From positions 186,001-250,000 of the forward strand of contig JAWKVT010000001.1 of assembly GCA_041397865.1 (NCBI GenBank): a stretch of 64,000 nt of DNA. Direction: 5' to 3'. Of the stretch, positions 58,154 through 64,000 are shown in pieces. Both the position numbers and the translations under genes were made by a program. The DNA is from TMED27 sp041397865 (GTDB taxonomy: Bacteria > Pseudomonadota > Alphaproteobacteria > Micavibrionales > Micavibrionaceae). The first letter of the stretch is position 1. Each line of letters begins with the position of its first letter. The notes beneath the pieces were generated by a model, which made no database searches, was not told the DNA's origin, and saw nothing but the letters and a program-made list of their open reading frames with translations.

Positions 58154-58426
58154 ATGTCGCTTATGAAGAAAATATTGATGACGCTATATGCGTTAGTTTC
58201 AATATTAGGCATATTGATCGTTGCAATGTACCCTGTCTCTGTTTTTATGTATCTTGGTGAATACATAATGTTGGCTCTATGTTGCGGTATTGTCTCTGTT
58301 TTATTCGGTATCAATGTTTTTCTGCTTTATAAAATATGGACGAAACAAGACACAAAAAAGATAAAAAGCCCTTTTTTAATTTTTAACACCGTGCTGATTT
58401 TTATAGAGGTATTTTTAATAGTATAA
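58154..58426 (+). CDS. Three-TM AT-rich membrane protein embedded between sufC and sufD
   Basis: A 90-residue hydrophobic protein with three helices (about 7-29, 34-57, 71-89) and a short KIWTKQDTKKIKS loop. The gene is conspicuously AT-rich compared with sufC and sufD. It starts three bases after the sufC stop, and its stop overlaps the sufD ATG by one base, so it is fully integrated in the operon. I recognise no family. Recent acquisition is an inference from composition. Confidence 0.7.
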   Translation: MSLMKKILMTLYALVSILGILIVAMYPVSVFMYLGEYIMLALCCGIVSVLFGINVFLLYKIWTKQDTKKIKSPFLIFNTVLIFIEVFLIV

Positions 58427-59382
58427 TGAAAGCATTGAATTTAAAAAAACTACCAACCCAAAAAGTTGAAGAATGGAAATACACCAATATTTCCCGCGCG
58501 CTTCCGGCAAACCTCGCGCTCGCCGATGCGCCGCGCGAAATTGTTATCCACAAAAACCGTGGACAAATCTGTGAACAGCCTGAGGGTATCATGTTCACAG
58601 GCGAGGATGGACAGCATTCACAGCCCCGTTTGAAGATTGTGCTGGAGGAGGGCGCACAGGCCACCATTATCGAACGCCACACCGGCGAAGGCGCGTATTG
58701 GACAAACATGGTCACGGAAATTGAACTGGGCGCAGGTGCAACCCTGAACCATATTCGCATAAATCAGGACGCGCCGGAAGCCGTTCAAACCAATATGGCC
58801 CACATCAAGGCGGCCAAAGACGCCGTTTACAACGGTTTCACTCTCAATATGGGCGGTAAACTCACCCGCCACGAAATCCACGCGCAGATCGAAGGCCCAA
58901 ACGCCGAAATATCGCTGAACGGTGTAAATTTGCTCGCCGGTGTGCAGCATGGCGACACCACGATTCTGATCGAACATAAAGCTCCGCATGGTCGCTCAAA
59001 CCAGTTTTACCGCACGCTTCTCGACGATAAGGCTCGCGGCGTTTTTCAGGGAAAAGTACACGTACATCAAGAAGCGCAGAAAACAGACGGTTATCAGCTT
59101 TCAAACACCTTGCTGCTGTCCCCGGATGCCGAAATGGACACAAAGCCGGAACTGGAAATCTATGCTGATGATGTGAAATGCTCCCACGGCGCAACCACAG
59201 GTCAGCTTGACGAACAGCCGCTCTTTTATCTCCGTCAGCGCGGCTTAAACGAAGCCCAAGCAAGGCTTCTCCTCATTCAGGCCTTTGTGGATGAGGTTGT
59301 GGATAAGGTTGAGGATGAAAATATTCACACTGAAATATTGGAGTTGACGAACGCATGGCTGCAAACAGCGCTCCGCATATGA
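58426..59382 (+). CDS. sufD: Fe-S cluster assembly protein SufD
   Basis: SufD is the SufB paralogue in the scaffold. At 318 residues it is shorter than E. coli SufD, lacking part of the N-terminal domain, as in other Alphaproteobacteria. Visible family marks are VEEWKYTNISRALP, the beta-helix core, CSHGATTGQLDEQPLFYLRQRGLNEAQARLLLIQAFVDEVVDK with the conserved Cys/His, and the C-terminal helix. It overlaps sufS by 28 bases (or four if sufS starts at 59379). Confidence 0.93.
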   Translation: MKALNLKKLPTQKVEEWKYTNISRALPANLALADAPREIVIHKNRGQICEQPEGIMFTGEDGQHSQPRLKIVLEEGAQATIIERHTGEGAYWTNMVTEIELGAGATLNHIRINQDAPEAVQTNMAHIKAAKDAVYNGFTLNMGGKLTRHEIHAQIEGPNAEISLNGVNLLAGVQHGDTTILIEHKAPHGRSNQFYRTLLDDKARGVFQGKVHVHQEAQKTDGYQLSNTLLLSPDAEMDTKPELEIYADDVKCSHGATTGQLDEQPLFYLRQRGLNEAQARLLLIQAFVDEVVDKVEDENIHTEILELTNAWLQTALRI

Positions 59383-60605
59383 CCCCGCAACCGCACGATT
59401 ACCGCGCTGATTTCCCCGTTCTGCAAACGCAGATGAACGGGCGGCCTCTCGCATTCCTCGATTCTGCCGCCAGCGCACAAAAACCCCGGGCTGTAATAGA
59501 GGCCATGAGCGCCGTTCTGGAGGGCGGATATTCGAACATACACCGCGGGCTTTACAGCATTTCTCAGCAGCTAACGACAGATTTTGAAGCCGTACGTGCC
59601 AAAATTGCCTGCTTTATCGGCGCAAACAGCGAAAAAGAGGTTGTTTTTACCAAAAATTCAACAGAAAGCATTAATCTTGTCGCCCAAAGCTGGGGTCGTA
59701 CGTTTCTCGAAGCCGGTGATGAAATCATCCTGAGCGAAATGGAGCATCACGCCAATATTGTTCCCTGGCAAATTCTGGCCGGACAAATCGGTTTTGAAAT
59801 TAAAGTCATACCGGTCCTTGATGACGGATCTCTGGATATTGCTAGATTCGAAACGCTTCTAAGCGAAAAGACAAAACTCGTAAGCCTGACCCATATCTCA
59901 AACGCAACAGGAATAATAAATAATATAAGTAAAGTCATATCATTATCACGTAATCTTAATCCAAAAACTAAGATTTTAATTGATGGTTCTCAGGGCATTG
60001 TCCACACGCCCGTTGACGTTAAATCTCTGGATTGCGATTTCTACGTTTTCACCGGTCATAAGCTTTACGGCCCCACGGGAGTAGGTGTGCTCTACGGCAA
60101 ATACGACCTGCTCGAATCTATGCCGCCATTTATGGGCGGCGGCGATATGATAGAGCGCGTCAGCTTCGAAGGCACAACATTCAAAGCCCCGCCATACCGC
60201 TTCGAGGCCGGCACCCCGCCTATTGTCGAGGTCATTGGCCTTGGCGCGGCCATAGATTACATCGAAAAGGTCGGTTTTGAATATATTGAAAACCACGAAA
60301 TGCGGCTGCGTGATTACACTTATAAGCAGCTTAAAAAAATAGACGGGCTAAAAATCTACGGAAACGCGCCCGATAAAATCGGAATATTCAGCTTCACGAT
60401 AGACGGCCTCCACCACAGCGATATCGGCATGATCTTGGATCGTTGCGGCGTGGCCATACGTGCCGGGCACCATTGCTGCATGCCGCTGATGCAGCGCTTT
60501 GGTATAGATGGCACAACCCGCGCTTCTCTTGGCTTGTATTCCAATGAAGGCGATATAGACAAGCTGACGGAGGCTCTAAAAAAAGCAAAGGATATACTGG
60601 GATGA
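59355..60605 (+). CDS. sufS: Cysteine desulfurase SufS
   Basis: SufS takes sulphur from cysteine for SufBCD. The 416-residue PLP enzyme has the PLP lysine K236 in FTGHKLYGP, the histidine in SEMEHHANIVPW and the catalytic Cys374 in RAGHHCCMPLM, with an extra cysteine at 375 where Ala is usual. ATG 59379 (codon 9, ATGA overlap with the sufD stop) is an equally good start. An 80-base stretch near 59911-59990 is only about 21% GC, far below the rest of the gene, although the protein reads on without a break. Confidence 0.94.
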   Translation: MAANSAPHMTPQPHDYRADFPVLQTQMNGRPLAFLDSAASAQKPRAVIEAMSAVLEGGYSNIHRGLYSISQQLTTDFEAVRAKIACFIGANSEKEVVFTKNSTESINLVAQSWGRTFLEAGDEIILSEMEHHANIVPWQILAGQIGFEIKVIPVLDDGSLDIARFETLLSEKTKLVSLTHISNATGIINNISKVISLSRNLNPKTKILIDGSQGIVHTPVDVKSLDCDFYVFTGHKLYGPTGVGVLYGKYDLLESMPPFMGGGDMIERVSFEGTTFKAPPYRFEAGTPPIVEVIGLGAAIDYIEKVGFEYIENHEMRLRDYTYKQLKKIDGLKIYGNAPDKIGIFSFTIDGLHHSDIGMILDRCGVAIRAGHHCCMPLMQRFGIDGTTRASLGLYSNEGDIDKLTEALKKAKDILG

Positions 60606-61015
60606 GTGAAAAGCCGATGAAAAAAACCGAAAAAGAACCATGCAAGCACGTTTATGATGAGCTTGAAGAGCCGCAAAGCGTAGACGTTCCGCGCCATCAT
60701 CCCATGTGGCCGCAAATACTGGCCGCGTTAAAGGAAATTTACGACCCCGAAATTCCGGTTAATGTGTATGAACTCGGCCTGATTTACGCCGTCACAATTG
60801 GCGAGGAAAGAGACGGCGCCGTTGATGTCGACATTAAAATGACGCTGACCTCGCCGGGCTGCCCGGTGGCACAGGAAATGCCCGGCTGGGTGCAGGGCGC
60901 GGTTTTACCGATCAAAGGCGTTGGCGAGGTGGATGTCGAAATCGTCTGGGACCCGCCATGGACACCGGCCATGATGGCCGAAACCGCAAAGATGCAACTG
61001 AATATGTTTATGTGA
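60602..61015 (+). CDS. sufT: SufT/MIP18 family Fe-S assembly factor (DUF59)
   Basis: The 137-residue protein has the MIP18/DUF59 core: LKEIYDPEIPVNVYELGLIYAV, KMTLTSPGCPVAQEMP with the conserved cysteine, and VEIVWDPPWTPAMMAETAK. SufT-type proteins help deliver or mature Fe-S clusters. The N-terminal extension of about 35 residues is charged. Its ATG overlaps the sufS stop by four bases. A REP hairpin separates it from sufA. Confidence 0.92.
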   Translation: MSEKPMKKTEKEPCKHVYDELEEPQSVDVPRHHPMWPQILAALKEIYDPEIPVNVYELGLIYAVTIGEERDGAVDVDIKMTLTSPGCPVAQEMPGWVQGAVLPIKGVGEVDVEIVWDPPWTPAMMAETAKMQLNMFM

Positions 61016-61055
61016 CAGAAAGTCTTGGCTTTGCGTAAGCAAGGCCTTAGACGAC

Positions 61056-61080
61056 GTCATCCCCGCGAAAGCGGGGATCC
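61056..61080. repeat. REP hairpin between sufT and sufA
   Basis: GTCATCCCCGC-gaaa-GCGGGGATCC contains a perfect 8-base GC-rich stem (ATCCCCGC/GCGGGGAT) with a GAAA tetraloop. It is the same REP type as the first hairpin at 30362. Within the operon it could slow RNA decay or adjust sufA expression. Confidence 0.8.
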
Positions 61081-61097
61081 GGTAAAGAAAGAATAAG

Positions 61098-61442
61098 ATG
61101 GATATTCAAATCACCGACACTGCCGCTAAACAAATCGAGGCTCTCATGGCCAAAGCGCCCGAAGGCACGGCTGGTCTGCGCCTGTCCATAAAGGCTACGG
61201 GCTGCTCGGGCAATTCCTATAAAATGGAATATGCCGAAAATGGAATAGAGGGCGATGACCTGATCGAAAGTAACGGCGCAAAAATCTATATCCCGAAAAT
61301 CTATTCATGGATGCTCATCGGCATGACCATTGACTACACCACCGATGAACTGGGTAATACCCGCTTTCATTTCGTAAACCCCAATGAAGCGGGGCGCTGC
61401 GGCTGCGGCGAAAGCTTTCACGTTGAAAAAAAAGAGAGTTAA
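61098..61442 (+). CDS. sufA: A-type Fe-S carrier SufA/IscA family
   Basis: The 114-residue protein is an A-type carrier (HesB/IscA/SufA) that passes clusters from the scaffold to targets. The three ligands are C36 (KATGCSGNSYKMEY) and C101/C103 in GRCGCGESFHVE. It closes the suf operon. The REP element 18 bases upstream separates it from sufT, and AAAGAAAG before the ATG is a modest ribosome-binding site. It is convergent with the next genes. Confidence 0.93.
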   Translation: MDIQITDTAAKQIEALMAKAPEGTAGLRLSIKATGCSGNSYKMEYAENGIEGDDLIESNGAKIYIPKIYSWMLIGMTIDYTTDELGNTRFHFVNPNEAGRCGCGESFHVEKKES

Positions 61443-61732
61443 CTCGCCGGTTTGCTTGTAGAAAAACTGCCGCTGCCCTGTGCATTTTGGGCCGTTGTGC
61501 TGTCCCCGGCATTTTGCGGCCCGGACACAAAATCCGCCGGATTGCCAAAGGTCATGATCGGACGAAAACGGTTGCGGGTGAGGCCAAACGCCTCCCGCGG
61601 GATATTCCCCAACCGGATAAAGCCGTGGCTGTGTCCGGTAAATTGCGTCGGCGGCATGCTCATAAAGCCAGAGCTAAAAGAACTCGATGCCCCTTTGGAT
61701 GCCGCCTGACTGGCCAATCCCTTAACGCTCAT
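61439..61732 (-). CDS. Small Ser-rich protein, unknown function
   Basis: A 97-residue frame rich in Ser, Gly, Pro and Phe (MSVKGLASQAASKGASSS at the start; SGSFSTSKPAS at the end), probably disordered. I recognise no family. The case for a real gene is the four-base ATGA overlap with the upstream 376-residue gene on the same strand. Its end overlaps the sufA stop by four bases. Confidence is limited by composition. Confidence 0.5.
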   Translation of the reverse strand: MSVKGLASQAASKGASSSFSSGFMSMPPTQFTGHSHGFIRLGNIPREAFGLTRNRFRPIMTFGNPADFVSGPQNAGDSTTAQNAQGSGSFSTSKPAS

Positions 61733-62859
61733 TCTTCGACAACCTCCACTTTAAAATGCCGGGCTAAAATGCGGATCATTTCATCCTCGCCAACGCCGTT
61801 TTTATACCCGCTGTAAAAAGCCCCAAAACCGGACTCTTTAAATTTACGCAAAACATCCTCATGCCCGGCCTCGGCAAGCTCACTTACAATTATACAGATT
61901 TCGAGTAATATATCCAAATTCAGCCCCAGATTTTGCTCAAGAACCTCATGCTGCTCGCCAAACGGCTCCGGGCGCTTTTTGCCCATAAGTTGCAGCTCTT
62001 TCTCCCGTAAAAGCCCGGCCAGAGCAATAACCTGATACGGGCTTGGCGTTTCTAGATGCTCCGGCGCGACAATAAAACCCTGCGTCGACAGCGGGGCGTA
62101 CGCATTGCTGCCGACCCCGGAGACAACCCGGATATCACCTTTATACTCTTTGATGGTATCCCAAAGCCGTTTTCCTTCCGTAGATTGTACTAAAATAGCC
62201 AAATTCTGGTCTAAAAGCTCTTTTTCATGCGGATGATCGTAATCCAGCGGGTTATGGCGGCGCTTTCCATCCATTAACGGAATATTGACCGGCTCAACGA
62301 CATTAATTTCCCCGGTTTTAAGGATCTGTACGCGTCCTTTTACGGTTTCACCGTTATATAAGACAGGCAAGGTCACGTAAAAACAGCCGCTCTCTGCATT
62401 GTCCTCAAGCTCAAAATGCTCAAAATACCGCTGGGTTTTGAAATGATGCCCCATCGCCCCGGCCCCGGAATAGGGCGCTTTTTCAGGGTTTGTAACGAAT
62501 TTCACCTTGCGATAGGGATAAAAGGTCACGTCACTGTGAAACTCCAGATACGCCAGAACATTATCCTCGTTCAAGTGCAGGCAGTCATGCTTGCGGATTA
62601 AAAACTCCAAAGGATACTCGGACCCATCAAGGAAATAGTGATTCTCACCGTTGCTGATATATTGCAGGACAAAGCCCGGGAAAACGGATTTGTTCAAAAG
62701 CATGTAATGCTCATACCCGTCAAAAAACCGCAAATTCCGCGCCCATAATTCATAGGCGGGGCCGTTAAACAAATCCGCAAAATTCGAATCTGTAACATCC
62801 TTAATGAATTTGCGGGTTTCGTAGGTCCCCAACTCGCGCCATTCGCTATCATCAGGCAT
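61729..62859 (-). CDS. Unknown soluble protein
   Basis: I do not recognise this 376-residue protein. It has no signal peptide or membrane helix. The middle has beta-rich stretches (GCFYVTLPVLYNGETVKGRVQIL) and the C-terminal half has GVGSNAYAPLSTQGFIVAPEHLETPSPYQVIALAGLLREKELQ, followed by helices rich in Glu and Leu. I chose ATG 62859, eight bases after GGAGG; the TTG at 62874 would swallow that ribosome-binding site. It is coupled to the Ser-rich gene downstream and lies 50 bases after dusA, so it may be cotranscribed with it. Confidence 0.72.
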   Translation of the reverse strand: MPDDSEWRELGTYETRKFIKDVTDSNFADLFNGPAYELWARNLRFFDGYEHYMLLNKSVFPGFVLQYISNGENHYFLDGSEYPLEFLIRKHDCLHLNEDNVLAYLEFHSDVTFYPYRKVKFVTNPEKAPYSGAGAMGHHFKTQRYFEHFELEDNAESGCFYVTLPVLYNGETVKGRVQILKTGEINVVEPVNIPLMDGKRRHNPLDYDHPHEKELLDQNLAILVQSTEGKRLWDTIKEYKGDIRVVSGVGSNAYAPLSTQGFIVAPEHLETPSPYQVIALAGLLREKELQLMGKKRPEPFGEQHEVLEQNLGLNLDILLEICIIVSELAEAGHEDVLRKFKESGFGAFYSGYKNGVGEDEMIRILARHFKVEVVEE

Positions 62860-62908
62860 AGCCCATTCCTCCAAAGCAGGAACCTACAGGCTATACCAAT
62901 TCAAAAGT

Positions 62909-63901
62909 TTATGCAGCATTTTGTGAATCCGCCGCTTCTTTTTGTGCGCAAAGGGCTCGCTCTATAACATCTGCCGCCGCGCCATCCTCATAGGGAAGGG
63001 TGCTAAGCGTGCGTTTCCACGCTTTCGCGCCCGGCTGATTGTGAAAAAGCCCTAAAATATGCCGCGTGATAGATTTAACCGGCGTGCCGAATTGATCCGC
63101 CTGCGCCGCCGCATAGGGAATCATCGCCCGCGCGATGCCCTCACGACCTAAAATTTTGTCATTTCCAAAGACCGCCCGTTCAATCTCCGCCAGAAAATAA
63201 GGGTTCGAATACGCCTCGCGCCCGATCATCACGCCATCCAGCATTTTTATATGTTCTTGAACCCCTGTAATATCGCTGACTCCACCGTTCAAGATAATGC
63301 GAAGCTGCGGATGTTTCTCTTTAATGGCCCGTACGCGTTCATAGTCCAGCGGTGGAATTTCGCGGTTTTGCTTTGGTGAAAGCCCCTTAAGCCATGCTTT
63401 GCGCGCATGGATGATAAAGGTTTTAACGCCTTTGTCCGCAAGACTGCCCACAAACTTATCCAGAAATTCAAAATCATCGCGCTCGTCAATGCCGATACGG
63501 CACTTCACCGTAACCGGAATATCCACCGCATCAACCATTGCGCTTACGCATGCGGCCACATGCTCCGGCTCTTCCATCAGACATGCGCCAAACCGCCCGC
63601 TCTGCACCCGGTCGGAAGGGCACCCGCAATTCAGGTTGATCTCGTCATACCCGCGCTCAGCACCCATCTCCGCACATTGGGCCAATGCATCAGGCTCCGA
63701 CCCGCCAAGCTGCAACGCCACCGGATGCTCAGCCTCGTCAAAACGCAAGAACCGCGCGGCATCACCATGCAGCAGCGCACCTGTCGTCACCATTTCGGTA
63801 TACAGCCGCACATGCGGCGCGATAAGACGGTGAAAATACCGGCAATGCCGATCCGTCCAATCCATCATGGGGGCAACGGAGATTTCAAAGTTTTTATTCA
63901 T
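62909..63901 (-). CDS. dusA: tRNA-dihydrouridine(20/20a) synthase DusA
   Basis: DusA reduces uridine 20 and 20a in tRNA D-loops using FMN and NADPH. The 330-residue protein has the DusA-specific start SVAPMMDWTDRHCRYFHRLI, the catalytic Cys94 in NLNCGCPSDRVQSG, HARKAWLKGLSPKQNREIPPL and the FMN-binding ILNGGV. The start is ATG 63901. No Shine-Dalgarno sequence is visible; the bases before it belong to a 16-base perfect palindrome (63905-63920) at the edge of dyad element D. Confidence 0.95.
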   Translation of the reverse strand: MNKNFEISVAPMMDWTDRHCRYFHRLIAPHVRLYTEMVTTGALLHGDAARFLRFDEAEHPVALQLGGSEPDALAQCAEMGAERGYDEINLNCGCPSDRVQSGRFGACLMEEPEHVAACVSAMVDAVDIPVTVKCRIGIDERDDFEFLDKFVGSLADKGVKTFIIHARKAWLKGLSPKQNREIPPLDYERVRAIKEKHPQLRIILNGGVSDITGVQEHIKMLDGVMIGREAYSNPYFLAEIERAVFGNDKILGREGIARAMIPYAAAQADQFGTPVKSITRHILGLFHNQPGAKAWKRTLSTLPYEDGAAADVIERALCAQKEAADSQNAA

Positions 63902-63909
63902 GATGGTGG

Positions 63910-63983
63910 TTTAAACCACCAAGGCACAAAGACACCAAGAAAAAAATTATAAATCTTGGTGTCCTTGGCGACTTGGTGGTAAA
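63910..63983. repeat. Dyad repeat element D (ACCACCAAGGCACAAAG arms)
   Basis: A 74-base imperfect palindrome. The left arm is TTTAAACCACCAAGG, CACAAAG, ACACCAAG. The right arm is CTTGGTGTC, CTTGGCGA, CTTGGTGG, TAAA. GGTGGTTTAAACCACC at 63905-63920 is itself a perfect 16-base palindrome. The element begins nine bases from the dusA ATG and ends nine bases before a + strand ATG at 63992 that could open a gene beyond the window. Confidence 0.88.
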
Positions 63984-64000
63984 TAAAAACCATGCGTATA

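Noticed and set aside
63992..64000. Possible start of a + strand gene at the right edge
   Set aside because: Only three codons (MRI) are visible and there is no ribosome-binding site; noted with element D but not called.

Overview
The window is an alphaproteobacterial chromosome segment of moderate GC with tightly packed genes. The evidence is a run of genes and neighbourhoods typical of that class: ftsE-ftsX-ydcF-plsC, lysA next to a TIGR02302 (DUF4175) gene, etfB-etfA beside a twin-transmembrane HIG1-type gene, ubiG divergent from lysC, prfA-prmC-DUF4167-clpB, leucyl aminopeptidase-NlpC/P60, gatC/gatA/gatB with ruvX, DUF1491 beside fur, and a suf operon led by an Rrf2 regulator. A Rhodospirillales- or Micavibrio-like affiliation is plausible, but this is inference from gene order only. 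No phage, plasmid, CRISPR or transposase gene is visible; the accessory content consists of palindromic repeat elements and small inserted membrane-protein genes.

Layout. 0-9 kb: a partial gene at the left edge, secA, a membrane-anchored parvulin, mutT, a methyltransferase, metA, a prephenate dehydrogenase and a PlsC-DUF2125 fusion. 9-17 kb: ydcF, ftsX and ftsE, a small lipoprotein candidate, a zinc-ribbon membrane protein, TIGR02302, lysA and a 53-residue LptM-type lipoprotein. 17-24 kb: a pentapeptide-repeat protein, then etfB and etfA separated by two foreign-looking membrane-protein genes and a duplicated etfB 3' end, then ubiG and lysC. 23.8-30 kb: rodZ, prfA, prmC, DUF4167 and clpB. 30-41 kb: a lipoprotein, NlpC/P60, an M17 aminopeptidase, tRNA-Ser(GCU), a four-gene TerD/DUF4177 group attached to gatB, then gatA and gatC, ruvX and an M48-type protease. 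41-54.9 kb: a PHA depolymerase, a CbiB-like membrane protein, rpmB, an orphan protein, a variant tgt, a degenerate GGDEF protein with a PAS histidine kinase, fur, DUF1491, prfC, an orphan protein and a fused MFS/spermidine-synthase-like protein. 55-61.5 kb: the suf Fe-S operon (Rrf2-sufB-X-sufC-Y-sufD-sufS-sufT-sufA). 61.4-64 kb: two unknown coupled genes and dusA.

The most notable signals are these. (1) A family of intergenic dyad elements with degenerate ACCAC-AAG-type tandem arms sits against start codons (ftsE, prmC, gatC/ruvX, tgt, dusA), several of which lack a Shine-Dalgarno sequence. (2) A diverged copy of the last 60 or so etfB codons lies between etfB and etfA, bracketing two inserted genes. 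(3) tgt has lost its zinc cysteines and has an altered base-recognition loop. (4) lysC carries an internal ribosome-binding site and start codon for a separate regulatory subunit. (5) PlsC is fused to DUF2125. (6) An AT-rich patch lies inside sufS, and small membrane-protein genes are embedded in otherwise core operons.
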